Shown here in pieces: positions 54,196 to 62,922 of a stretch of 64,000 bases of DNA. Within the stretch, counting starts at the first letter, position 1. Every line of letters starts with the position of its first letter. The notes under the pieces were generated by a model. The model searched no databases. It worked only from the letters and a program-made list of their open reading frames with translations, and was not told where the DNA came from. Both the position numbers and the translations under genes were made by a program. The stretch is from VAZQ01 sp963756715 (GTDB lineage: Bacteria > Pseudomonadota > Alphaproteobacteria > Rhizobiales > Xanthobacteraceae): positions 124,001 to 188,000 of the forward strand of contig CAVWOV010000019.1 in NCBI GenBank assembly GCA_963756715.1, in the 5' to 3' direction.

Positions 54196-55188
54196 ATGCA
54201 GGTTGGCTTCTTCTTCTGGCCCTATACGCTCGATCTTTGCGAAAAGCTCGCCGAGCGCGCCGACCGCTACGGCTACGCCATGATCGGCATCGCCGATACA
54301 CCGGGCAACGCCATGGACCCCTGGGTATCGTCCGCCATGGTGGCTCGCGCCTCGCAGCGCACGCGCGTTTCGATCTGCGTGACCAATCTGCTCACGCGCC
54401 ATCCCGCGGTCAGCGCCGCTGCGATCGCGTCGCTCGATCATGTTTCGAATGGCCGCGCCACGCTGGGCATCGGCGCCGGGCACAGCGGCACCCGCAATGT
54501 CGGACTGCCGAAATCGAAGTCCGCCGAACTCGCCGAAGGCGTGACCTTCATCAAGACGCTGCTGCAGGGCAAGCCCGCAACGCTCGGCGCCGCCACTGCG
54601 CATCTGCCGTGGATCAAGCGTGCACCGCCGGTCTTCCTCGCCGCGTCGCATCCCGGTCCGCTGAAAGCCGCCGGCCGCACCGCAGACGGCGTGTTCGCCA
54701 ACTTCGGCATCGGCGCCGACAATGTCCGGGCGTCCGAAGGGCTCATTGCCGAAGGCGCGAAAGCCGCCGGGCGGTCGCCAGACGATTTGGAAATCTGGCA
54801 GATCGGCGCGCTCGACTGCAACGAAGACGGCGACGCGGCGCGCGGCAAGGTCGGCGCCATGCTGGCGTTCCTCGCGGGCTACGTCATCGGCGACAAGAAC
54901 CTGGAAAGCCGCGGCGTACCGGAACCGCTGCGCGAGCCGCTGCTCGAATTGCGGCGGCGGTACAGCACGCGGCCGGGCGAGGCCGACATCAAGCTGGTGC
55001 AGGAACTCGGGCTGTTCGATTACTTGTCGCGGCGGCTCGCGATTTGCGGCACACCGGCGGACTGCCTGGCTCAGGCCCGTGCCGCCAAGGCGGCCGGCGT
55101 CAAGCGCCTGATGCTGACCGTGAGTCTCGCCTCCGATCCGGTGCGCACGGTGGAGTTGTTCGGCGAGCACGTGCTGGCGAAGCTGTAA
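54196..55188 (+). CDS. LLM-class flavin-dependent oxidoreductase
   Basis: 330 residues of the luciferase-like TIM barrel. AERADRYGYAMIGIADTPGN, ASLDHVSNGRATLGIGAGHS and SRRLAICGTPADCLAQARAA are typical of FMN- or F420-linked members. It follows the second permease by 29 bases, so it probably acts on the imported compound (oxygenative cleavage of C-S, C-N or similar bonds is common for the family). Cofactor cannot be told from sequence. Confidence 0.85.
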   Translation: MQVGFFFWPYTLDLCEKLAERADRYGYAMIGIADTPGNAMDPWVSSAMVARASQRTRVSICVTNLLTRHPAVSAAAIASLDHVSNGRATLGIGAGHSGTRNVGLPKSKSAELAEGVTFIKTLLQGKPATLGAATAHLPWIKRAPPVFLAASHPGPLKAAGRTADGVFANFGIGADNVRASEGLIAEGAKAAGRSPDDLEIWQIGALDCNEDGDAARGKVGAMLAFLAGYVIGDKNLESRGVPEPLREPLLELRRRYSTRPGEADIKLVQELGLFDYLSRRLAICGTPADCLAQARAAKAAGVKRLMLTVSLASDPVRTVELFGEHVLAKL

Positions 55189-55226
55189 CCAACGACGGAC
55201 GCAACGCGCAAAACCTGGAGAGCAGG

Positions 55227-56069
55227 ATGCCGGACGTCGACATTGCGGGAGCAAAGCTGCACTACGCGGTATCCGGCGCTGGCGAGCCTATTCTCCTGAT
55301 CCCAGGGCTGGGCCTCGATCACACTTATTACCGCTTCGGCATTCCATTGCTCGCAGAGCGCCTGCAGGTGCTCGCGGTCGACCCGCGCGGCATCGGCGCC
55401 TCGACCAAGTCGCCGCCGCCCTACAGCGTCGAGGGCTGGGCCGATGATTTCGCCGTGATGATCGACCGGCTTGGCTTCGGCCCGCTCCACGTGCTGGGAT
55501 CGTCGCTTGGCGGCTCCATGGCGTTGGCGCTGGCGCAGCGTCATCCGGACAAGCTCAAGTCGCTGATGGTCATCGGCGGCTTCAGCGAGCTCGATCGCGC
55601 GACCGAACTCAACTTCCGCCTGCGGCTGCGGCTGATCGAAAAGCTCGGCATGAGCGACGAGGTCGCCGACTACATGGGACTTTGGACGCTCACGCGGAAA
55701 TTCATCAATTCTGATGTGGGCTACGCGACCATGCGTGCCAACCAGGCGAGCATCCGGAACAACTCGGCGGAAAGCTATCGCTCGTTTGTCGAGGCACTGC
55801 TGCAATGGGGACGCTGCCAGCCCGGACAGGAGCAGGAACCGAAGTTCACCGCATTGCTCGGAACGATCAAGTTGCCGACGCTGGTCGTGACCTCCGACAA
55901 CGACCACCTGATCCCGCGGGAATTGTGCGAATTGATCGCGGCGCGCATTGCCGGCGCCAAGCTTGTCGTGATGCCCGGCGCCGGCCACATCCCGTTCATG
56001 GAGCAGCCGGCCGAGGTGGTACGGATCGTTCTCGATTTTCTCGATGGATTGCGCGATCGCCGCGATTGA
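55227..56069 (+). CDS. Alpha/beta hydrolase
   Basis: 280 residues. The nucleophile elbow is HVLGSSLGGSMALALAQRHP (Ser in GSSLGG), the oxyanion region is LLIPGLGLDHTYYRF, the catalytic Asp is probably in TLVVTSDNDHLIPRE, and the His in GAGHIPFMEQP. It resembles meta-cleavage or 3-oxoadipate-enol-lactone type hydrolases. GGAGAGCAGG precedes ATG 55227. It follows the LLM gene by 38 bases as the likely second enzyme of the pathway. Confidence 0.85.
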   Translation: MPDVDIAGAKLHYAVSGAGEPILLIPGLGLDHTYYRFGIPLLAERLQVLAVDPRGIGASTKSPPPYSVEGWADDFAVMIDRLGFGPLHVLGSSLGGSMALALAQRHPDKLKSLMVIGGFSELDRATELNFRLRLRLIEKLGMSDEVADYMGLWTLTRKFINSDVGYATMRANQASIRNNSAESYRSFVEALLQWGRCQPGQEQEPKFTALLGTIKLPTLVVTSDNDHLIPRELCELIAARIAGAKLVVMPGAGHIPFMEQPAEVVRIVLDFLDGLRDRRD

Positions 56070-56267
56070 AGGTGCGGCAGCCTGTCACTGCCTGCTCGAT
56101 TGATTGAGGACATTGGCCAGCAAAAATTGGCGTAAATTTAGGACCGTGCCTTCCGGCGGGGCGCCGAAACCTTGGCCCTTGTCGTGAAGGCGCCATTCTC
56201 TTTGGGAGCGACACTGGTTAAGATTGCAACAAACACAACCAATGCTGAAACTAGGGAGAGAAAAATT

Positions 56268-57245
56268 ATGATCCGCAGGCGAACGCTGCTGGCTGCAATG
56301 TTGGGAAGCGGAGTCAGCCTCACAATGGCCGGCGCCGCATCGGCCGAAACCTATCCGTCGCGTCCGATCAAACTGGTCGTACCGTTTCTTGCCGGCGGAA
56401 CCGTGGACATCGTTGCGCGCGTCATCGGCCAGAAGATGTCGGCCGTGCTCGGGCAACCTGTGGTGATCGACAATCGGCCGGGCGGCGGCACCACGATCGC
56501 GCTCAAGGCGGTCGCATCGTCCGAGCCCGACGGCTACACGCTGCTGCTTGGCAGCACAGGTTCGCTGGTCATCAACCCCATCCTCTACAAGAAGATCGAA
56601 TTCCCGGGACTGCGGGACCTGGTCCCCGTCGGCATGATCGTCACGACCACGAACCTGTTTGCGGTCCGCTCCGCGCTTCCGGTGAAGAACATCCCGGAGC
56701 TCGTCGCCTACGCCAAGGCCAATCCCGGCAAGCTGAACCATGGCGCTTCGCTCGGCGTCCCGCCGCAGTTGCTGGGCGAATTCGTCAGGGCCAAGACAGG
56801 AATTGACATGCCCTATGTGCCCTACCGCAGCACGGCCGCGGCAATTCCCGATTTCCTGTCCGGGCAGATCCAAGCCACGTCGGAAAGCATCTCGGTCATG
56901 CTGCCGCACATCCAGGCTGGCGCCGCGCGGCCGCTGGTGGTTGCCGGCGATAAGCGCCTGCCCGAACTGCCGGACCTGCCGACCTTGGACGAGGCGGGTC
57001 TTCACGGCTATCCGCCCGAAGTGTGGATGGGCATTGTCGCGCCGGGCGGCACCCCCGCAGCGGTCGTCGAAAAGCTCAGCGCCGCCCTCAACCAGGGTTT
57101 GAAATTGCCCGAGACGCAGGCAGCCTTCAACAAGATCGGCTTCCACACCCGGCCCGGATCATCGCAGGAATTTGTCTCCCGCATCGCCGGCGACAAGGCC
57201 GGGTGGGCTTCCGTCATCAACCTGACCGGCGTGAAGGTCGACTGA
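56268..57245 (+). CDS. Tripartite tricarboxylate transporter (Bug/TctC) substrate-binding protein
   Basis: 325 residues with signal peptide (TLLAAMLGSGVSLTMAGAAS, cleavage after ASAE). YPSRPIKLVVPFLAGGTVDI, VVIDNRPGGGTTIALKAVAS and PDLPTLDEAGLHGYPPEVWM are Bug motifs. AGGGAGAG precedes ATG 56268. No membrane partner genes are in the window. A second and third Bug gene lie downstream, so related carboxylates may be sensed or imported. Confidence 0.88.
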   Translation: MIRRRTLLAAMLGSGVSLTMAGAASAETYPSRPIKLVVPFLAGGTVDIVARVIGQKMSAVLGQPVVIDNRPGGGTTIALKAVASSEPDGYTLLLGSTGSLVINPILYKKIEFPGLRDLVPVGMIVTTTNLFAVRSALPVKNIPELVAYAKANPGKLNHGASLGVPPQLLGEFVRAKTGIDMPYVPYRSTAAAIPDFLSGQIQATSESISVMLPHIQAGAARPLVVAGDKRLPELPDLPTLDEAGLHGYPPEVWMGIVAPGGTPAAVVEKLSAALNQGLKLPETQAAFNKIGFHTRPGSSQEFVSRIAGDKAGWASVINLTGVKVD

Positions 57246-57581
57246 CGACAAACGCGTCCGCCGGAGCGTGAGGGATTTCGGACCCCCTCTGCTCCGGAGG
57301 CCGATCTCTACACGCTGCTCACCCAGCACTGTTTCGCGCAGGTCGCCACCGGCCATGATTTAGCTTGCCGATTGGGCGGCACTGCGCAAAATTCCGATGG
57401 GGGTCGGGGGCGTAAATGCGGGGACTTGTTTGCCGTCCCAACCCCTGACGATGTAGACCTAACGAAACGGCCCGTATCCGCGGACTTGGATGCCATATCC
57501 GCGGGCTCGGGTCATGAGTGACGCACCCATCCGACGACCAGAATCCTCATTTCCCATTTCGTGCACGGAGATCTTTCGCCC
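57246..57581. other. Intergenic region before the FAD dehydrogenase
   Basis: It starts with a hairpin, CCGGAGC (57261) pairing with GCTCCGG (57291), with an inner GAGGG/CCCCTC pairing, the probable terminator of the Bug gene. A 74-codon open frame (about 57302-57524, plus) matches no known family and is not called. Confidence 0.45.
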
Positions 57582-59057
57582 ATGGCTGGTGGCAGGCAGT
57601 ACGAGACCGACATCGCCATCGTGGGTGCGGGCGCCGCCGGCATGGCGGCAGGCATCGAGGCCTGCGACGCCGGCGCGCGCGCCATTGCGTTCGAGAAGGC
57701 TTCCGAGCTTGGCGGCGCGGCCATCATTTCCGGCGGCGGCTGCCTGATCGTCGGATCGCCGCTGCAGAAGGAGCACGGCGTCCAGGACACGCCGGACCTC
57801 GCCTTCAAGGATTGGATGGCATGGGGCGGCCCATCGGCCGACGCCGTCTGGGCGCGCTACTACATCGAGCACACGCTGCACGATCTCTATCATTGGGCCG
57901 AAGGTCTCGGCGTGAAGTGGGTCGACCTGAAAGTCCAGGAGGGCAATTCCGTGCTGCGCTGGACCCGCGCCGAGCGCAACGGCCTAGGCTTGATGACGCA
58001 TCTCATCGAAGGCTTCCGCAAGAAGGGCGGCGAGATCGTTCCCGAGACCGAGATCACGTCGCTGAAACTTGAGAACGGCCGCGTCACCGGTCTGGAAGGC
58101 CGCAACACCAAGACCGGCGAACCGGTGACCGTCAGGAGCAAAGTAGTCGTGGTGGCGACCGGCGGCTTCAACTCGAACCTCGATATGGTGCTCGAGTTCA
58201 ATCCCGGCCTGAGGAACGACAAGGTGCTTGAAGGATCAGGACGCGGCTCGACCGGAGGCGGACACACGCTCATTCGCCAAGCGGGCGGCTATCTCACGCA
58301 CATGGATCACATCTGGTTCTATGTCTATGCCACGCCCGACTACCGCGACCCCGCGCAGCGGCGCGGCCTCGTGTTCCGTCTGGTGCCGGGCTACATCTGG
58401 GTCAACCAGCAGGGCCGCCGGTTTCACAACGAGGCGATGTCGGGCGGCAACTCCGCCAGTCCGGCGCTGATGCGGCAGAACCCGCGCCACGCCTGGGCCA
58501 TCATGGACACGCCGATGAACGCGACCATGGAGGTTGCCGATCCCTACTATCGCGATGGCGACAAGATCGTGCGGGCGAAGGTCGAAGAATTGCTCGACAA
58601 CTCGCCGTATATCCGCAAGGCCGACACGCTCGCCGAACTGGCGGAGAAAATGGACGTGGACGTGCCGGAATTCCTCGCCACGGTCGAGCGTTACAACAAG
58701 GCCTGCGAGCAACGGCTCGAGAAAGAGCCGGAGTTCGGCAAGCCGCTCAAGTCATCGAAGCCATTCGATACACCGCCGTACTACGCGGTGCAGATATTCC
58801 CGCTGGCGCGCAAGAACTTCGGCGGCGTCAAGACCGACCTGCAGTGCCGCGTACTCGACAAGCATTTCGAGCCGATCGCCGGGCTTTACGCCGCGGGCGA
58901 GGTCGCCGGCATGGCGGGCGGCCATATCAACGGACGCGCCGGCCTCGAAGGCACCATGCTGGGTCCGGCGGTTTTCAGCGGACGCGTTGCCGGCGGTTGG
59001 GCGGCGCAAGCTACAGGCCACGGTTGCGGCTTCGTCGGCAAGCCGAACCGCATGTGA
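57582..59057 (+). CDS. FAD-dependent dehydrogenase (fumarate reductase/KstD/tricarballylate dehydrogenase-like)
   Basis: 491 residues. ETDIAIVGAGAAGMAAGIEA is the FAD site, EGSGRGSTGGGHTLIRQAGG the middle, VDVPEFLATVERYNKACEQR the succinate-dehydrogenase-like stretch, and LYAAGEVAGMAGGHINGRAG the C-terminal FAD motif. The family reduces or oxidises C=C bonds next to carboxylates or in steroids. ATG 57582 is chosen; GTG 57561 is possible. Neighbouring Bug genes suggest an organic acid substrate. A signal peptide is absent. Confidence 0.82.
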   Translation: MAGGRQYETDIAIVGAGAAGMAAGIEACDAGARAIAFEKASELGGAAIISGGGCLIVGSPLQKEHGVQDTPDLAFKDWMAWGGPSADAVWARYYIEHTLHDLYHWAEGLGVKWVDLKVQEGNSVLRWTRAERNGLGLMTHLIEGFRKKGGEIVPETEITSLKLENGRVTGLEGRNTKTGEPVTVRSKVVVVATGGFNSNLDMVLEFNPGLRNDKVLEGSGRGSTGGGHTLIRQAGGYLTHMDHIWFYVYATPDYRDPAQRRGLVFRLVPGYIWVNQQGRRFHNEAMSGGNSASPALMRQNPRHAWAIMDTPMNATMEVADPYYRDGDKIVRAKVEELLDNSPYIRKADTLAELAEKMDVDVPEFLATVERYNKACEQRLEKEPEFGKPLKSSKPFDTPPYYAVQIFPLARKNFGGVKTDLQCRVLDKHFEPIAGLYAAGEVAGMAGGHINGRAGLEGTMLGPAVFSGRVAGGWAAQATGHGCGFVGKPNRM

Positions 59058-59199
59058 GCGTCGTCGCGACGGGGTAAACCATTTGTCGCGACGATCATCT
59101 GTCGGCGCGACAACGTCATCGACCACTGCACCCCGGCGCTATTTCCGGCTGCTTTGAATAGCGCTATGCTTCAAAAAAACTTCCAGGGAGTGAAAATCC

Positions 59200-60180
59200 A
59201 TGCGCTACGCGCGCCTGCCTCATTGTATTGCCGTCCTCGCTCTGCTGCTCTCGGCATTGTTCGGGGCAACGTCCTCGCCGGCGCAAAGCTGGCCAACACG
59301 ACCGGTCAGGTTCGTTCTGACGCTCGGTCCTGGAAGCGGTGCCGATATCAGTGCGCGGCTGCTGGCGGATCGATTGACCAAGAAATGGGGTCAGCCGATC
59401 GTCATCGAAAACAAACCCGGAGGCGACGGCATCGTCGCCATCACGGCCTTCGTCAACGCCCGGGACGACCATGTCCTGCTTTATGCGCCAAGTTCGTCAT
59501 TCATCGGCCATCCCTACCTGCACGATAATCTGCCGTATAAGCCGAGTGATCTTGTCCCGATCGCGCGTATCTCCAACACGGTGGTGGGAATCTCGGTACC
59601 GGCGGACCTGCCGGCCAAATCGCTGAAGGAAGTCGTCGAAGCGGCGCGCGCCAATCCGGGCAAAATGAACTGGGCAGGACTGACCGGCGCGCTCGACATC
59701 ATGTTCGAGAGTTGGCTCAAGAGCATCGGCGTCGATGTCAGGAAGGTGCCGTACCGCAACCCCGTCGAGGCGGCCAACGATCTCGCTACCGGCCGCGTTC
59801 AGATTTACGAGTTTGCCTATGCGATCGCCCGGCCGCAAATTCAGGCTGGCAAGATCCGGATACTCGCCGTGACCAATACGTCCCGCGCGGCGGCCATCCC
59901 CGATATTCCGACGGTTGCCGAAGCGGGCTTCCCGGCGTTGACGATCGACGGACTGGTCGGCCTGTTCGGTCCACCTGCCATGCCGCTGGCGCTCCGCGAG
60001 CGCATCGCTGCCGATATCACGGCGATTATGGACAGCGACGCAATCATCAAGGACCGGCTGGTCCTCACCGCCCAGATTCCCAATCCCGGCGGACCGGTCG
60101 AGTTTGCCAAGTCGATCGATGAACAGCGCGCGGTCCTTGCCAAGTCGGCAAAGGAACTCGGCATGCCTGAGAGGAAGTAA
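59200..60180 (+). CDS. Tripartite tricarboxylate transporter (Bug/TctC) substrate-binding protein
   Basis: 326 residues with signal peptide (AVLALLLSALFGATSSPAQS). WPTRPVRFVLTLGPGSGADI, PIVIENKPGGDGIVAITAFV and IPTVAEAGFPALTIDGLVGL are Bug motifs. The LGPGSGAD loop replaces the usual P-(F/Y)-x-A-G-G, so ligand contacts may differ. GGGAGTGAAAATCC precedes the ATG. It follows the FAD dehydrogenase by 142 bases. Confidence 0.87.
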   Translation: MRYARLPHCIAVLALLLSALFGATSSPAQSWPTRPVRFVLTLGPGSGADISARLLADRLTKKWGQPIVIENKPGGDGIVAITAFVNARDDHVLLYAPSSSFIGHPYLHDNLPYKPSDLVPIARISNTVVGISVPADLPAKSLKEVVEAARANPGKMNWAGLTGALDIMFESWLKSIGVDVRKVPYRNPVEAANDLATGRVQIYEFAYAIARPQIQAGKIRILAVTNTSRAAAIPDIPTVAEAGFPALTIDGLVGLFGPPAMPLALRERIAADITAIMDSDAIIKDRLVLTAQIPNPGGPVEFAKSIDEQRAVLAKSAKELGMPERK

Positions 60181-60292
60181 CACGAGCGAAGGGTACGGCA
60201 AAAGCGCTTGAGCGCCGCTTAACCGGTGACGGGCGATCGGCCAAGCCGCTCGCCACGACGGTTGCCTTGCCGAATTTCGCGATCACGGCGCT

Positions 60293-61852
60293 TTACGAAA
60301 CCTGGCGGCCGAGGTCCTTCCAGTACGGCGCTCGCAATGCCTTCTTGTCGATCTTGCCGTTGAACAGGCGCGGCAGGCTGGCGACGAAATCAATGCTCTT
60401 CGGCTTCTTGTAGCTGGCGATCCTGCTGCGCGTGTGCTCGATCAACTCGTGTTCGCTCGCCGTACTGCCCGGCCGCAATTGCACGCATGCTTTGACCGAT
60501 TCACCCCAAACCCGGTCCGGCACCGCAATGACGGCCACTTCGGCAACACCCGGATGGGCCCGCAACGCTTCCTCGACCTCCCACGAATAGATGTTTTCGC
60601 CGCCCGATATGATCATGTCCTTCTTGCGGTCGACGACATAAACGAAATTGCCGTCATCCATGAAGCCCATGTCCTGGGTGTGAAACCAGCCGTCTTGCAG
60701 CACCTCGGCGGTGAGTGGGTTCTTGTTCCAGTAGGCGTTCATCACGGTCGGCGACCGAAACAGGATTTCGCCGGTCTCTCCCGGGCTGCAGGTCGAACCG
60801 TCATCGCGCACGATCTTGACCTCATTGCCCAGTGGGACCTGCCCGGCCGAACCGAGCCGCCGCACATCGTCCGGGCCGCCGTCGAGATTGTGATGATGCG
60901 CTTTCAGGATCGTTCCGAAGATGCATTCGGTCATTCCGTACACCTGCACGAATATCGGTCCCATCCGGTCGAGGGCGCGGCGCAGCAGCGGTACCGGCAT
61001 CGGGGCGGAGGCGTAATGCACGCATCGCAACGTGTTGACGCCAATCTCTTTGACATCAAGCACATCGAGCATCTGCTGAATCATCAGCGGCGCAAAATGA
61101 GCAACCGTAATCCGCTCACGTTCGATGGTTTGCAGGATGTCAGCGGCGTCGAAGACCGTCTTGAGACGAACCGACGCGCCCATGAGGTTGAAGGTCATCT
61201 GCTCGATCTTGCCGCCCAGATGAAACAGCGGCATCACGATCAGAGCGCGGTCGGTTGGAAGAATGGCACTTTCCTGCGAGAGCATTCTTGTCGCCTCGAC
61301 CATCGCGGCATGGCTGATCATCACGCCCTTCGCACCGCCGGTCGTCCCGCTGGTGTACATCAGGTAGGCAACGTCGCCGGCGGCCGGCTGTTGAGCCGGC
61401 GCCTCGACGCCCCCCTGACTGATGGCTTGCTCGAAACTCAGTTCGCCGGCATTGCCCCAATCGATGCCGATCCGGATCGTGATGCTCGCGACCTGCGACG
61501 CCAGTGCTTCGGCCTGGGCCGCAAACTCCTTGGCGTAAATCAAAACGCGCGGCTGACTGTCCTGGCAGATCGCGCCGAGTTCCGGCGCCGCCAGCCGGCT
61601 GTTGAGATTGACCGCAATAAAGCCTGCCACTTCGCAGGCTCCGAAGGCTTCGACGTATTCGTTGCAATTGCGGGCGAGGATCGCCACGCGCTCCTGTTTC
61701 TTCACGCCCATCGCAATCAAAGCGTTCGCCAGCCGGAACATCCGGGCTGCCTGCTCGGCAAAGGTGAACTGACGGTCTTCGAATAACAGCGACGGCTGTT
61801 CACCATATAACGCACGGCCGCGCTTGATCAGGTCGCCACAAGTCAAAGGCAT
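60293..61852 (-). CDS. AMP-forming acyl-CoA ligase (long-chain/aryl type)
   Basis: 519 residues of the ANL family. The P-loop is YLMYTSGTTGGAKGVMISHA, then QVYGMTECIFG, the hinge Asp region DMGFMDDGNFVYVVDRKKDM, and the C-terminal catalytic Lys near FNGKIDKKALRAP. It activates a carboxylate to its CoA thioester through an adenylate. It is encoded after the IclR gene on the same strand, about 135 bases away, so substrate and regulator effector are probably linked. Confidence 0.88.
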   Translation of the reverse strand: MPLTCGDLIKRGRALYGEQPSLLFEDRQFTFAEQAARMFRLANALIAMGVKKQERVAILARNCNEYVEAFGACEVAGFIAVNLNSRLAAPELGAICQDSQPRVLIYAKEFAAQAEALASQVASITIRIGIDWGNAGELSFEQAISQGGVEAPAQQPAAGDVAYLMYTSGTTGGAKGVMISHAAMVEATRMLSQESAILPTDRALIVMPLFHLGGKIEQMTFNLMGASVRLKTVFDAADILQTIERERITVAHFAPLMIQQMLDVLDVKEIGVNTLRCVHYASAPMPVPLLRRALDRMGPIFVQVYGMTECIFGTILKAHHHNLDGGPDDVRRLGSAGQVPLGNEVKIVRDDGSTCSPGETGEILFRSPTVMNAYWNKNPLTAEVLQDGWFHTQDMGFMDDGNFVYVVDRKKDMIISGGENIYSWEVEEALRAHPGVAEVAVIAVPDRVWGESVKACVQLRPGSTASEHELIEHTRSRIASYKKPKSIDFVASLPRLFNGKIDKKALRAPYWKDLGRQVS

Positions 61853-61986
61853 TTCGGATGGTTACTCACGTTGCGGATGGGATGAAGGTGTTTGGAATTC
61901 AAGCTCGGCGTCCCGGCATCAAGCGCAGGCGGTTTGATGCCAGCATAGAAAGTGGCGCGAGTGCGGGTCAATAACAGTCGGCGAGA

Positions 61987-62781
61987 TCATTGGTGGCTCC
62001 AGCTCGACGGCACCGCTCCAGAAGATAATCGCAGTTCGATCTGCTTGGCGGCTTCCCGCAACGGGCCGAGACACCGTTTGACCTCCGCCGTCTTGATCTG
62101 ATGGACGGAAATCCAATTGCAGTTCACGACTGCCGCGGTGGTACCATCCCGGTTACGGACCGGCACCGCAATGCCGACGATGCCGGCGGTGAATTCTCCG
62201 CGATTGATTGCGTAGCCCATCTTGCGGACGTTAAGGACCTCCCGACGAAGCGCTGCCGGCTTTGTCAGGGTTTCGAGGGTATGCGCGACGCGCGGGATTG
62301 AAGCCAGATACCGGTCGAGCTGCTCGTCCGGCAGGCCGGACAACAGAACCTTTCCCATCGATCCGGCGTAGGCCGGCCGGCGCGCACCGATGGAAATATA
62401 GAACCCGGACATCCTGTCGGAGACCACCGAGCCGAGGCAAAGCGTCTCGTTGTTGTCGAGTACGGCGAAATGTGCCGCTGCGTCGATCTCGTCGGATAGC
62501 TTCTTGAGGATCGGCTCGACGAAGTCTTCGAGGCGGGCCGAGGAGACGAAACTATAACCGAGTTCCAGAATGCGCGGCAGCGGATGAAAATAGTCGTTCT
62601 CGGCGCCGATGTAACCGAGTTCCTTGAGCGTCAGGAGATATCGCCGCGCGGAGGCCCGCGTCATCTTGGCCTTCACGGCGACGTCGCTGATCCGCATTCT
62701 TGGCGATTGCCGGTCAAACGCCTTGATCACCTTGAGTCCACGCGCCAGCGATTCCGAGAACCAGGCCAACCGATCGGACAT
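61987..62781 (-). CDS. IclR-family transcriptional regulator (PcaR/PobR-like)
   Basis: 264 residues. The winged helix spans ~residues 10-75 (SLARGLKVIKAFDRQSPRMR, SDVAVKAKMTRASARRYLLT), and the effector domain contains YISIGARRPAYAGSMGKVLL and IVGIAVPVRNRDG. The RYLLTLKELGYIG and GSMGKVLLSGL stretches match PcaR/PcaU/PobR-type regulators of aromatic acid catabolism. The ATG at 62781 is chosen. It is divergent from a Bug gene, with a PcaR-like palindrome between. Confidence 0.87.
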   Translation of the reverse strand: MSDRLAWFSESLARGLKVIKAFDRQSPRMRISDVAVKAKMTRASARRYLLTLKELGYIGAENDYFHPLPRILELGYSFVSSARLEDFVEPILKKLSDEIDAAAHFAVLDNNETLCLGSVVSDRMSGFYISIGARRPAYAGSMGKVLLSGLPDEQLDRYLASIPRVAHTLETLTKPAALRREVLNVRKMGYAINRGEFTAGIVGIAVPVRNRDGTTAAVVNCNWISVHQIKTAEVKRCLGPLREAAKQIELRLSSGAVPSSWSHQ

Positions 62782-62847
62782 GACGAGCCGCCATTGCTGA
62801 ATTGACAGTTTCCCGGAAGGAAGGGAAAATACAATTATAGCACATTG

Positions 62848-62862
62848 GTGCGGTAATCGCAC
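62848..62862. promoter_or_regulatory. PcaR-like IclR operator
   Basis: GTGCGGTAATCGCAC has perfect 5-base arms (GTGCG/CGCAC) around GTAAT. It matches 13 of 15 positions of the GTTCGATAATCGCAC site that I recall for Pseudomonas PcaR. It lies in the divergent region between the iclR-type gene and the Bug gene. Confidence 0.65.
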
Positions 62863-62922
62863 AGGCCTCAGAAGCCGATGCGCGCGAGCGCAACAACGAC
62901 AATGTGACTTGGAGGAAACGAC

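Noticed and set aside
54237..55226. N-terminal extension of the alpha/beta hydrolase through the LLM gene
   Set aside because: The long frame is an out-of-frame reading of the LLM oxidoreductase; the hydrolase has its own start and ribosome-binding site at 55227.
57302..57524. 74-codon plus-strand frame before the FAD dehydrogenase
   Set aside because: It lacks a start with ribosome-binding site and resembles nothing known; long open frames are common by chance at this GC content.
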